39,643 bases of DNA from an uncultured Pelagibacteraceae bacterium (GTDB lineage Bacteria > Pseudomonadota > Alphaproteobacteria > Pelagibacterales > Pelagibacteraceae): positions 1-39,643 of the forward strand of contig CACNTW010000011.1 in assembly GCA_902623495.1 (NCBI GenBank). Direction: 5' to 3'. This document shows, piece after piece, positions 15,864 through 24,218 of this stretch. Made by a program: the position numbers and the translations under genes. Position 1 is the first letter of the stretch. Each line of letters begins with the position of its first letter. The notes under the pieces were generated by a model that saw only the letters and a list, made by a program, of their open reading frames with translations, searched no databases and had not been told where the DNA came from.

Positions 15864-16247
15864 TTTATTAATAAATACTTTTGGAAGTTTTACTGGTTTT
15901 CCCAACTTATTTAGGGATACCAATTTTATCTCTGCATCACATAAAATATCTGATTTTCTTTTAATGACTTGTGACATTGTAATTGTAGTCAAAGTATTAG
16001 ATTTAACTTTTGTGAAAACAGTAATTTTATCCTCAAATTTTGCTGGTTTTTTAAAATCTACGTTGCAAGTTTTTACAGCTATTAAAACATTATATTTATC
16101 TAATAACTTTTTATTTGAATATCCTATTGAATAAATCAGTTCAGATCTTGCTCTTTCAAAGTATTTTAAATAATTTGCGTGGTAAACTATTCCACCAAAA
16201 TCAGTATCCTCATAATATACTTTTAAATTATACTTAAATACTTTCAT
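15855..16247 (-). CDS. ybgC: YbgC-type acyl-CoA thioesterase (hotdog fold)
   Basis: A 130-aa cytoplasmic hotdog-fold thioesterase of the 4-hydroxybenzoyl-CoA thioesterase/YbgC group that hydrolyses short acyl-CoA esters. The signature YYEDTDFGGIVYHANYLKYF (residues 11-30) contains the catalytic Asp16 and His23; ERARSELIYSIG follows. Length matches the family (about 130-140). In many proteobacteria ybgC is linked to tol-pal, but no tol genes are seen here. It overlaps the convergent glycosylase gene by 9 bp and is preceded (19-bp gap) by a DUF3047 gene on the same strand. Confidence 0.9.
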   Translation of the reverse strand: MKVFKYNLKVYYEDTDFGGIVYHANYLKYFERARSELIYSIGYSNKKLLDKYNVLIAVKTCNVDFKKPAKFEDKITVFTKVKSNTLTTITMSQVIKRKSDILCDAEIKLVSLNKLGKPVKLPKVFINKLH

Positions 16248-16266
16248 CCACTGATATTAATAAAAT

Positions 16267-16920
16267 TTATTGAGAAGAAAAATAGATATTTTGATAGTAA
16301 GTAATTGATTTTTGCTTTGAATTATCTGTATCTGACATTATCGCTATTCCATCTAACTCATTAACATCTAAATCATGGAATTTCTTGAAATCTTCTTTAA
16401 CGTTTGCTTTGACAGTTACCCATTCATTTAAATTTGTTTTGGTAGTAGCAAGTACATTATCTATGGACTTTTTAGTATATGGGCTTGGAAAGTTGCTTCC
16501 AACTTCTTGATTGCTTGAAAAAACATAATTTATTGCTCTATTGGATAAAGGTGTTGCTCCAGTTTTTTTAATGACGAATACTCTTCCTGCAAAGTCATGA
16601 CCCTTTTTAGCTGTCTCATCTATCCCTGGTATATCTTTCTCAATTTTCCAAGTTATATTTATAAAAGGTGTTTTATTTAGATCAATTTTAATCTCCTTGC
16701 CTAGGCCAGAAGCAGCATTATCTGCAATAGCTTTTAAGTAATTGCCATTCTCATTAGATCCAACTGAATATGTAGTTTTATTATCTGCCCCTCTTACTTT
16801 TCTAACTGTCAATTCTGATAATTCTTTGTCTGTAAACTCAAATACTTTTATATTCTCAGCATACAAAGTAGCTTGAAAGAGTGATGTAACTAAAATCAAT
16901 TTAAATAAAAATCTAAACAC
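16267..16920 (-). CDS. Secreted DUF3047-like protein
   Basis: A 217-aa protein with a signal peptide (residues 1-20, cleavage after LYA). The mature part matches the pattern I know for DUF3047: NITWKIEKDIPGIDETAKKG, then DFAGRVFVIKK, AINYVFSSNQEVGS, SPYTKK, and a C-terminal DLDVNELDGIAIMSDTDNS. Such proteins look like single beta-rich, carbohydrate-binding-like domains in the periplasm, but their function is not established. It precedes ybgC by 19 bp and may be co-transcribed. A TCAAAATTTTGA palindrome lies about 36 bp upstream of its start. Confidence 0.78.
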   Translation of the reverse strand: MFRFLFKLILVTSLFQATLYAENIKVFEFTDKELSELTVRKVRGADNKTTYSVGSNENGNYLKAIADNAASGLGKEIKIDLNKTPFINITWKIEKDIPGIDETAKKGHDFAGRVFVIKKTGATPLSNRAINYVFSSNQEVGSNFPSPYTKKSIDNVLATTKTNLNEWVTVKANVKEDFKKFHDLDVNELDGIAIMSDTDNSKQKSITYYQNIYFSSQ

Positions 16921-16956
16921 ATCCTCTCTATATAAAAGATAAAATAATTTTCAAAT

Positions 16957-16968
16957 TCAAAATTTTGA
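16957..16968. promoter_or_regulatory. 12-bp palindrome in divergent spacer
   Basis: A perfect palindrome TCAAAATTTTGA lies between the divergent DUF3047 gene (minus) and a small + strand gene. The position would suit an operator, but an AT-only palindrome of this size can arise by chance in such a genome. Confidence 0.25.
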
Positions 16969-17015
16969 CATTATTTAAACATGCATAAATCATTATTGTT
17001 TTCTACTTAGAGGAT

Positions 17016-17147
17016 ATGAAATTAACAGTGCTTTTTGGTTTGATGATTTATTGGTCTATAATTATAACTGCACCTGTAATTTCAAAAAATTCAGAAAAAT
17101 TTGTAGAAAAAAAGGTATTAATACCTCTTAAAAAACCAAGAATTTAA
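17016..17147 (+). CDS. Small membrane-anchored peptide, 43 aa, unknown function
   Basis: A 43-codon frame from ATG 17016 to TAA 17145-17147. The peptide begins MKLTVLFGLMIYWSIIITAP, a single hydrophobic helix (or uncleaved signal), and ends with a basic, proline-containing tail (VEKKVLIPLKKPRI). AGAGG lies just upstream, but only 2 bp before the ATG, closer than usual. The stop shares TTAA with the convergent dehydrogenase gene, the same four-base convergent overlap seen at 1220 and 32504, which argues that the frame is used. No family recognised. Confidence 0.5.
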   Translation: MKLTVLFGLMIYWSIIITAPVISKNSEKFVEKKVLIPLKKPRI

Positions 17148-18151
17148 GGCAGAAGCATTATCTTAGGGGCTGAACAGGTTCCATCATGAATTTCCTTAAA
17201 AGCTCCCCACCCGTCTCTAAGATTTCTGTACTCAATCCAATCTATTTTGCCTAGCCTGTTATTAGTTAAAATATCAATAGTTTCTCCAAATTCTTTGTTT
17301 GTATAACAATAAGTTCCAATAAAAGTAACTTCTTGAAGGGTTGCTTTTCTAAAATTAAAAGATCCTGCAGGCTGAGTTAGTCCGATATGAACTATTATGC
17401 CACCTGGTTTTACTACACTGATTGCCTGATGTCTTGAAACTTCAAGTCCAACAGTATCAAAAACTAAATCAAAGCTACTCTCTTTAATATCCTTATGATC
17501 TGGTAAAACTGTTTTTGCATCTACGTATTTTGAGCATGCATTTAGTCTTTTTTGATTAGGATCAGAAATTGTCAGATTAGTATTTCCTTGGATCTTGGAT
17601 AAAATTAAAGCACACAAAAGGCCTATTGCTCCACCACCCTGAACAAGCGTCTTACATTCATTTAATGGTTTTTTTGATGCTTCTACTGCTAATAATACCG
17701 CATGATGTGAAACTGCTGTTGGTTCTGCCACTGCAGCCTCTTTTACATCAAGTTTTTCAGGAACTTTGAAAATATTATGATCTGGAACCGTTATAAGTTC
17801 TGCAAATGCACCTTGCCTTTCATAAGGTCTATTCATTCCAAGAAGCACTCTATCTGGACATAAATGCTCTCTTCCACTTTTGCAGTATTCACAATTTCTG
17901 CAAGTTATCAATGGATTAAGAACTGAAATTTGATCTTTAAGCTTACCGTTAATTATTTGACCACTAACTTCGTGACCTAAAATTAACGGTGGGATTCTTC
18001 TCTCGTCTTTTCCGTGGTAAGCATGCATATCTGAGCCACAGATACCTGATGCATGAACTTTAAGAATGCTTTCTCCAGGTTTTTCAGAAGGCTCTTTTTC
18101 CTCTCTGAATTCCATTTCTTCGACACCAGTATAGACAAGCGCTTTCATCAT
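17144..18151 (-). CDS. Zinc-dependent medium-chain alcohol/polyol dehydrogenase
   Basis: A 335-aa MDR-superfamily enzyme of the sorbitol/threonine dehydrogenase-like group that oxidises an alcohol with NAD(P). Catalytic zinc ligands are Cys38 (GICGSD), His60 and Glu61 (GHEVSG). The structural zinc site has four cysteines at 84, 87, 90 and 98 (CRNCEYCKSGREHLC). The Rossmann domain has VQGGGAIGLLCA (about residues 166-177). The start is one of two adjacent ATGs, overlapping the stop of the upstream NCS1 transporter by one base (TAATG), so the two are translationally coupled and probably handle the same compound. The substrate is unknown. Confidence 0.88.
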   Translation of the reverse strand: MMKALVYTGVEEMEFREEKEPSEKPGESILKVHASGICGSDMHAYHGKDERRIPPLILGHEVSGQIINGKLKDQISVLNPLITCRNCEYCKSGREHLCPDRVLLGMNRPYERQGAFAELITVPDHNIFKVPEKLDVKEAAVAEPTAVSHHAVLLAVEASKKPLNECKTLVQGGGAIGLLCALILSKIQGNTNLTISDPNQKRLNACSKYVDAKTVLPDHKDIKESSFDLVFDTVGLEVSRHQAISVVKPGGIIVHIGLTQPAGSFNFRKATLQEVTFIGTYCYTNKEFGETIDILTNNRLGKIDWIEYRNLRDGWGAFKEIHDGTCSAPKIMLLP

Positions 18152-19605
18152 TATTTATTGTTTAACAAATAATATACTAAATAAGATGTGAATGCTCCAA
18201 TAATCCATCCAAAAGATTGATATTGTATTAAATTTTCATTTAGCAAAGATGATAAAGAAAATATTGATCCAATTAAAAGAGCATACAATGCTTTGAAATT
18301 CCAACCGTTACTGTAAATATATTCCGTATGTTCTTTAGGATAAAAAAGCTCTTTATGATTAATTTGTTGTTTTTTAAACAAATAATAATCTGCAACCAAT
18401 ACTCCAAAAATTGGCCCAAAAGTCGTCGCAAAAGCTTCAACAAATATCAAAACATTAGCTTTACTGAAAATTGATAGCCAAAATGTTGAAATAATTAATC
18501 CAATAATTGATATTACAATTCCTGTTTTTTTTAACGTTAAAGAGTTCGGGAAAAAATTTATCAATGTATTCTGCGAAGGAATATAATTTGCTATCAAATT
18601 AGTTGATAACGAAGAAATAATAATAAATATCAAGCAAAAGAAAGTTAGAAAATTATTATTAAATTTTCCAACTATATCATTTGGATTTGTAAGTAGACTT
18701 GAAGCATTTAAACCTTTACTAGTAAGAATTATATCTGAGCCTAATGTGATTAATACTGAGAAAAAAGAAAAGAGTATTAAATTTAAAATTATACTTAAGT
18801 TTCCTTTAGTCATTTCTTTATAATTCATTGAGTATCTAGAAAAGTCGCCAAAAGTGAGAAGCACAATAGCAAAATATGCAAATAGAGTTCCTGTGATTGA
18901 TATTGTCGGAGCGATATTCGACTGAATTGCAAAATTGCTAAAGACTAAGCTGAGTTTTATTCCATTTAGTAGCTCATTGTAATACTCAGATAAAATAACA
19001 ATTAATAATACAGATAGCCCCAAATATATTGAAAGACCTGAAAAATTAATAAATGATTTTAGAAAATTCTGTCCTTTTGTAAAAAGGATGTATTGAAATA
19101 TCAAAGTTAAGAATAAACAAACCCAATCGATTAAATTTAAGCCAAAAAAGAATAATAAAAATATTTCATTCTGTAAGAGTTGATTATCAATTTTAAATAT
19201 TATGATCCTAGCAATATAACCTAGTGATTTTGATATAAAAAATGTTTGCACACCAAACATGAATAACCCAACTAATCCTCTAATCATCCCTATGTATCTG
19301 GCACCAGTAAAACCCATTGAAAGTCTGAGAATTGTTGGAAAACTCAATCCACTACTTTGAGAAATTTTTCCTATAATGTTTGCAAAAAAGAATACTAATA
19401 ATCCTGCTAGTAATGATCCTGTTAAGACAACAAAAAAATTAAGATCATAGAATAAATATAAAGCTGATATTAGAGAGAAGCCAACTATTGTTTGAATATT
19501 TATAGCCCAAAAGTTAAAATAATTTTTCCAACTCCAGTCTCTATTATTTGGATTTATTGAAACTAGTTCCCAATTTCTTAATTGAAATTTTTCACTTTGA
19601 CTCAC
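18151..19605 (-). CDS. NCS1-family nucleobase/hydantoin-type cation symporter
   Basis: A 484-aa membrane protein with about 12 hydrophobic segments. The N-terminal NPNNRDWSWKNYFNFWAINI and GLSFPTILRLSMGFTGARYI stretches resemble NCS1 transporters for cytosine, purines, allantoin or hydantoins, as does the later FGPIFGVLVADYYLFKKQQI near the C-terminus. It imports a nucleobase-like or related compound with Na+ or H+. It is the first gene of a two-gene unit with the zinc dehydrogenase, unusual company for an NCS1 transporter, so the substrate may not be a nucleobase. It diverges from the GMC oxidoreductase gene across 103 bp. Confidence 0.85.
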   Translation of the reverse strand: MSQSEKFQLRNWELVSINPNNRDWSWKNYFNFWAINIQTIVGFSLISALYLFYDLNFFVVLTGSLLAGLLVFFFANIIGKISQSSGLSFPTILRLSMGFTGARYIGMIRGLVGLFMFGVQTFFISKSLGYIARIIIFKIDNQLLQNEIFLLFFFGLNLIDWVCLFLTLIFQYILFTKGQNFLKSFINFSGLSIYLGLSVLLIVILSEYYNELLNGIKLSLVFSNFAIQSNIAPTISITGTLFAYFAIVLLTFGDFSRYSMNYKEMTKGNLSIILNLILFSFFSVLITLGSDIILTSKGLNASSLLTNPNDIVGKFNNNFLTFFCLIFIIISSLSTNLIANYIPSQNTLINFFPNSLTLKKTGIVISIIGLIISTFWLSIFSKANVLIFVEAFATTFGPIFGVLVADYYLFKKQQINHKELFYPKEHTEYIYSNGWNFKALYALLIGSIFSLSSLLNENLIQYQSFGWIIGAFTSYLVYYLLNNK

Positions 19606-19708
19606 CTAAATGATATTAAACAATTATTTAGTAGTGTCTATATAGAGGTTTTTGTTAAAAATATCTTTAAAAATATAAATAATTCATTAAACGTTGTCTT
19701 ATTAGTGT
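19606..19708. promoter_or_regulatory. Divergent spacer, NCS1 transporter (-) / GMC oxidoreductase (+)
   Basis: A 103-bp AT-rich divergent spacer that must hold promoters for both units. TCTATATAGA (19637-19646) is a short perfect palindrome within it. No convincing -35/-10 pair, riboswitch or operator could be assigned. Confidence 0.35.
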
Positions 19709-21313
19709 ATGGACAAATTTGATTACATAATTATCGGTGCTGGATCAGCTGGCTGTGTACTAGCAAATAGATTATCTGCAAATTTAGAGAATAAAATTTT
19801 ATTATTAGAGGCTGGTGGTAAAGATACTAATCCATGGATCCATATTCCAGGTGGTTATTTTAAAACAATGCATAATCCAGATACTGACTGGTGTTTTAAT
19901 ACAGAAAAAGAGCCAAACTGCGATAACAGACAAATGGTTTATCCAAGAGGAAAAACATTAGGTGGAAGCTCATCAATTAATGGAATGCTTTATATTAGAG
20001 GTCAATCGAATGATTATAATTATTGGAGACAGCTAGGTAATGTTGGTTGGTCTTGGGATGATGTTCTACCTTATTTTAAAAAGTCAGAAGATTTTCAATT
20101 TGGAGAAAATGAGTTTCATGGTTCTGGAGGACCTATTGCAGTTGAGAAGATTAGAGCAACATTTAAAGTTCTTGATCTATTTTTAGAAGCTGCTGAAGAG
20201 CATGGTTATAAAAGAACTGATGATTTTAATAACGGTGATAATGAGGGAATGGGATACTTTCCATTCACAATTAAAAATGGCTTTAGATGTAGTACAGCAG
20301 TAGGTTATTTAAATCCAGTTAAGAGTAGAAAAAATTTAAAAATTATTACTAAGGCTCACATAAAAAATATAGAATTTGAGAATAATAAAGCAAAAAAAGT
20401 AAATTATTGGATAGATGGAAAAGAATTTTCTGTTGAGACTAATAAAGAAATTATATTAAGTGCAGGTACAATAGGATCACCTCATATATTACAAGCATCA
20501 GGTATTGGTCCAGGAGAACTTCTAAAAGAAAATAATATCAATGTTTTAAAAGATCATCAAGGAGTTGGTAGAAATCTAACTGATCATTTAATGCTAAGAC
20601 CTGTTTACAAAATTAAAAATTTAGAAACTTTAAATGATATTTACTATAGCTTTACTAAAAAAATGTTATCTGGTTTAAAGTTTCTTCTCTTAAGAAAAGG
20701 ACCTTTAACAGTTGGTGCCAGTTATGTTTGTGGATTTGTTAAGAGTGATGAACATTTAGAAACGCCAAATCTTCAATTTCATATTTCACCAGCAAGTACT
20801 GATCTTTTAGGAAAGTCAGCTTTACATAAATTTCCAGCGTTCACTCCAACAATTACAAATGTAAGACCAACAAGTAGAGGGTCTATAGAATTAAAATCTC
20901 CAGACACCAGAGTTTCACCAAAAATAAAAATGAATTATTTATCAACTGTTGAAGATCGTGAGATTGCTGGAAAAGCATTAAAGATTGTAAGAAAAATTGT
21001 TATGGAGTCTAAAGCTTATAAGGATTATAAACCTGAAGAACTTAGACCGGGAATCAATATTACAGATAATGAAGAATTAGCAACGGAAGCTGGAAAATTT
21101 GCGAATACTATATTCCATCCTGTGAGCACATGTAGAATGGGTAATGATGAAAATGCTGTAGTTAACGATCGATTAGTCGCTCACGGGCTAGAAAATTTAA
21201 GGGTTGTAGATGCCTCTGTTATGCCTCATATCACATCAGGAAATACAAATGCACCGACAATAATGATTGCGGAAAAAGCAGCTGACATGATAATTGAGGA
21301 TAGTAGAAGATGA
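19709..21313 (+). CDS. GMC-family FAD oxidoreductase (choline/alcohol dehydrogenase type)
   Basis: A 534-aa flavoprotein of the glucose-methanol-choline family, which oxidises an alcohol to the aldehyde and hands electrons to the respiratory chain. FAD-binding motif IIIGAGSAGCVLANRLS (residues 7-23) and GMC signature 1 PRGKTLGGSSSINGM (about 80-94) are intact. Signature 2, GTIGSPHILQASGIGP (about 253-268), and the active-site histidine in HPVSTCRMG (about 470) are also intact. Length equals BetA-type enzymes. Choline dehydrogenase is one possibility and would complement glycerophosphocholine use by the ugp locus. No betaine aldehyde dehydrogenase is adjacent, and related aliphatic or polyethylene-glycol dehydrogenases look the same. 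It overlaps the next gene by 4 bp. Confidence 0.9.
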   Translation: MDKFDYIIIGAGSAGCVLANRLSANLENKILLLEAGGKDTNPWIHIPGGYFKTMHNPDTDWCFNTEKEPNCDNRQMVYPRGKTLGGSSSINGMLYIRGQSNDYNYWRQLGNVGWSWDDVLPYFKKSEDFQFGENEFHGSGGPIAVEKIRATFKVLDLFLEAAEEHGYKRTDDFNNGDNEGMGYFPFTIKNGFRCSTAVGYLNPVKSRKNLKIITKAHIKNIEFENNKAKKVNYWIDGKEFSVETNKEIILSAGTIGSPHILQASGIGPGELLKENNINVLKDHQGVGRNLTDHLMLRPVYKIKNLETLNDIYYSFTKKMLSGLKFLLLRKGPLTVGASYVCGFVKSDEHLETPNLQFHISPASTDLLGKSALHKFPAFTPTITNVRPTSRGSIELKSPDTRVSPKIKMNYLSTVEDREIAGKALKIVRKIVMESKAYKDYKPEELRPGINITDNEELATEAGKFANTIFHPVSTCRMGNDENAVVNDRLVAHGLENLRVVDASVMPHITSGNTNAPTIMIAEKAADMIIEDSRR

Positions 21314-21888
21314 CCGAACAAATAGTAATTTTTTTTCAAATAGTTTTTATAGATTTAGTTTTGGCGGGAGATAACGCAATTATAATTGGAATGGTTGCTT
21401 CTCAATTTCCAATTGAACAGAGGAAGAAAATTATTTTTTGGGGAATTGGAGCAGCGGTAGTTTTAAGAATTATATTTACACTAATAACTGCTTATCTATT
21501 ACAAATCACAGGACTAAGACTTATAGGTGGAATATTGCTTCTTTATGTATGTTACAGACTTTATGAAGATGTAATTAAAATGAATGCTAACACTGAAAAG
21601 AATATCAAAAAGGTTGATAACTCTTCATTCATTAAAGCTATAACAACTGTAATTCTAGCAGATGTAACTATGAGTTTAGATAATGTTTTAGGAGTAGCGG
21701 GCGCAGCTAGAGATCACCATATGTTATTAATATTTGGTCTCGTTTTGTCAATTGTTTTGATGGCTACTGCAGCAACATTGATATCTGGCTGGATTAAAAA
21801 GTATAAATGGATAGGATGGGTTGGATTATTGGCAATATTATTTGTTGCAATAGAACTAATATATACGGACGTAAAACTATTTTTATAA
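21310..21888 (+). CDS. TerC/YjbE-family integral membrane protein
   Basis: A 192-aa membrane protein with about six to seven helices. Two acidic motifs typical of TerC proteins are present: DLVLAGDNAIIIGMVA (residues 15-30) and LADVTMSLDNVLGVAGAA (about 116-133); their aspartates and asparagines probably bind metal. TerC proteins have been linked to tellurite resistance and to metal (Mn2+/Ca2+) handling or metalation of secreted proteins. Its ATG overlaps the stop of the GMC gene by four bases and its stop directly abuts the SDR start, so it is part of the same operon although its function seems unrelated. Confidence 0.9.
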   Translation: MTEQIVIFFQIVFIDLVLAGDNAIIIGMVASQFPIEQRKKIIFWGIGAAVVLRIIFTLITAYLLQITGLRLIGGILLLYVCYRLYEDVIKMNANTEKNIKKVDNSSFIKAITTVILADVTMSLDNVLGVAGAARDHHMLLIFGLVLSIVLMATAATLISGWIKKYKWIGWVGLLAILFVAIELIYTDVKLFL

Positions 21889-22647
21889 ATGTATTTAAAA
21901 AAAATAAATTTAAAAAATAAAGTTGCTTTAGTTACTGGTGCTGGAAAAGGCATTGGTAGAGCATGTTCTATTGCTCTTGCAGAAGCTGGTGCAACAATAA
22001 TTGGAGTAAGTAGAACTACTTCTGATCTTGATAAGCTTCAAAAAGATATAAAAAAAGTTAAAGGAAAATTAACTAAAATAACTTGCGATATAATGGATTA
22101 TGAGGATCTTTCTTCTAAAATAAAAAAAGTAAAGAAAATAGATATACTTGTAAATAACGCTGGTACAAATATTCCTGAGCCTTTTGAAAAAATAAAACAA
22201 ACTAGTATGAATTATCTTGTAGATTTAAATATGAAAGCAGCATTCAATGTTGCGCAATTAGTAGTCCTAAAAATGTTAAAAAATAAAAAAAAAGGTGGAT
22301 CTATAATTAATATGTCCTCACAATTAGGGCATGTCGGTATGTCAGGTAGAAATATTTATAATATGACGAAATTTGGAATTGAGGGATTAACAAAAGGAAT
22401 GGGGGTTGAACTTGCAACTAAAAATATCAGAGTAAATACAGTTGCACCTACATTTGTTGAAACTCCAATGGTTAAAAAGTTCTTTAAAAACAAAAAGTTT
22501 AAGCAGCTAGCTTTAAGTAATATACCCATGGGAAAAGTTGCGACAGAATCTGATGTGGCCACAGCAGTATGTTTTTTAGCTTCAGAAGCAGCGAGTATGA
22601 TAACTGGAACATCAATTGTAATTGATGGGGGCTGGACAGCAAAATAA
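21889..22647 (+). CDS. Short-chain dehydrogenase/reductase (SDR), classical type
   Basis: A 252-aa NAD(P)-dependent oxidoreductase. Cofactor motif TGAGKGIGRA (residues 16-25), NNAG (89-92), catalytic Asn114, Ser143/144 (NMSSQLGH), Tyr157 and Lys161 (YNMTK) are all in place, so it should be active. The segment after the active site (NIRVNTVAPTFVETPM) and the C-terminal GTSIVIDGGWTAK are typical of gluconate 5-dehydrogenase or 3-oxoacyl-ACP-reductase-like SDRs. The substrate cannot be assigned. It begins right after the terC-like gene and shares one base with the M23 peptidase start (TAATG). Confidence 0.9.
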   Translation: MYLKKINLKNKVALVTGAGKGIGRACSIALAEAGATIIGVSRTTSDLDKLQKDIKKVKGKLTKITCDIMDYEDLSSKIKKVKKIDILVNNAGTNIPEPFEKIKQTSMNYLVDLNMKAAFNVAQLVVLKMLKNKKKGGSIINMSSQLGHVGMSGRNIYNMTKFGIEGLTKGMGVELATKNIRVNTVAPTFVETPMVKKFFKNKKFKQLALSNIPMGKVATESDVATAVCFLASEAASMITGTSIVIDGGWTAK

Positions 22648-23435
22648 TGAAAAAATTGTTGCTTATTTTAGCAATTATATTTTCTACACACTCTCATGCT
22701 TTAGAGTTTCAAGGTAAATTTTTACAAGGTCATTTTATTTTAGGAAAAGCAGAAGCTGGATCAAAGGTATTTGTAGATAAAACACAAGTTAAAGTATCTG
22801 AGGATGGATATTTTGTATTTGGTATTGATAGGGATCGAAAATTTGATGTAGCTATTACTGAAATAAATAACGGAAAAAAAAACAAAATTATAAAAAAAGT
22901 TTTTAAAAGAAAATATAATATTCAAAGAATAGATGGTCTTCCTGAAAATAAAGTTACGCCGCCAGAATCTGTTTATAAAAGAATTAAAGAAGAAAATGGA
23001 AGAATTGGAAAAGCAAGAGCTATTAATTCAGATTTAACTTTCTTTACTGAACAATTTATTATGCCAGTTAAAGGAATAATTAGTGGAGTTTACGGTAGCC
23101 AAAGAATTCTTAATGGTAAACCTAAATGGCCTCACTACGGAATTGATATTGCAGCTAAACAGGGAACTGAAATTAAATCATCTGGAACTGGAATAGTGAC
23201 TATGGCAGAAGATGATCTTTATTATACGGGCGGAACTGTAATAATGGACCACGGACATGGAATTTCAACAATATATTCACACCTTGAGAATGTAATGGTT
23301 AAGGTTGGTGATGAAGTTAAACAAGGACAAATTATTGGGACTGTTGGATCCACTGGAAGATCAACAGGGCCTCATTTAGATTTTAGGATAAATTGGTTTC
23401 AAACTAGACTTGATCCTATGAGCATTCTTCAATAA
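22647..23435 (+). CDS. Secreted M23-family peptidoglycan endopeptidase (LytM domain)
   Basis: A 262-aa exported protein with signal peptide MKKLLLILAIIFSTHSHA. The C-terminal LytM/M23 domain (about 135-262) has all zinc and catalytic positions: His163-x3-Asp167 (HYGID), His212 (YSHLE) and His243 (GPHLDFRI). It therefore probably cleaves peptide cross-links in peptidoglycan. The N-terminal part (20-90) is a small beta domain with FQGKFLQGHFILGKAEAGSK, common in alphaproteobacterial M23 proteins. It sits in the middle of a metabolic operon, with 1-bp overlap upstream and 9 bp to the hydratase gene. Confidence 0.92.
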   Translation: MKKLLLILAIIFSTHSHALEFQGKFLQGHFILGKAEAGSKVFVDKTQVKVSEDGYFVFGIDRDRKFDVAITEINNGKKNKIIKKVFKRKYNIQRIDGLPENKVTPPESVYKRIKEENGRIGKARAINSDLTFFTEQFIMPVKGIISGVYGSQRILNGKPKWPHYGIDIAAKQGTEIKSSGTGIVTMAEDDLYYTGGTVIMDHGHGISTIYSHLENVMVKVGDEVKQGQIIGTVGSTGRSTGPHLDFRINWFQTRLDPMSILQ

Positions 23436-23444
23436 GTTCTGGCT

Positions 23445-24218
23445 ATGAAAAATGAAATTAATCGTATTGCTGGCAGATTAGTCAAAGCTTATAACACAAA
23501 TACTGTCATTAATCCTATCCCAGTAAAATATTGTAAAAATATTAATTTAGCCAACAAACTTAGAAAATTGTGTGAAGATCAAATTAAAGATGAAACAATT
23601 GGAATAAAAGCAGGTGGAACTGGAATTCAAGCTTTAAAAAAATTAAAGGAAAAAGAACCTTTTACAGCAAAAGTATTTAAAAAAAGATTAGTTAAATCTG
23701 GTCAAAAGGTAAAAATTAACCAACACACTAAAGGTATAGAGGTTGAAGTTTATTATTTTATTAAGAAATCTTTCTTTGATTTTAAAGGTAAAGTTACAAA
23801 ATCAAATGTCACTAAATTTATTAAATTTATGGGGTCTTGTTTTGAAATCGTTGGATTTAGACAAAGAAATAAAAAATTTACATATTTGGGAGATATCTGT
23901 GGAGATTTTGGATTTAACATAAAATTTGTTGTTGGGAGAAAAACAAAATTTAAAAAATTAAATTTAAATAATTTAAAAACATCATTAGTAAGCAAGAAGA
24001 ATGGAGTAAAAGTAAATGGTAATACAAATATTGTATATATTAACCCATTAAATTCTTTAAGATTTGTTTTAAATAAAGTTAAGAAAGAAAAGATTAACTT
24101 AAATAAAGATTTTTATGTTTTCACAGGCTCAACTGTGGGAGTTGTTCCATTTAAAGGAAAAGGATTATACAAAGGAACAGTTGATAAAATTGGTTCTGTA
24201 AGTGTTAACATTCGTTAA
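23445..24218 (+). CDS. FAH-superfamily hydratase (2-keto-4-pentenoate hydratase-like)
   Basis: A 257-aa soluble protein resembling 2-oxopent-4-enoate hydratase (MhpD/XylJ) and related decarboxylases. The N-terminal helix region (NEINRIAGRLVKAYN), the GIKAGGTG turn (where family members have a G-Y-K-I-G-x-T motif) and the C-terminal FTGSTVGVVPFKG...IGSVSVNI fit the family. The family's acidic metal-binding residues are not obvious: the usual E-x-E is replaced by sequence such as EVEVYYFIK, so metal binding and activity are uncertain. It is coupled to the following creatinase-like gene by a one-base overlap, suggesting a shared pathway. Relatively Lys-rich and divergent. Confidence 0.68.
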   Translation: MKNEINRIAGRLVKAYNTNTVINPIPVKYCKNINLANKLRKLCEDQIKDETIGIKAGGTGIQALKKLKEKEPFTAKVFKKRLVKSGQKVKINQHTKGIEVEVYYFIKKSFFDFKGKVTKSNVTKFIKFMGSCFEIVGFRQRNKKFTYLGDICGDFGFNIKFVVGRKTKFKKLNLNNLKTSLVSKKNGVKVNGNTNIVYINPLNSLRFVLNKVKKEKINLNKDFYVFTGSTVGVVPFKGKGLYKGTVDKIGSVSVNIR

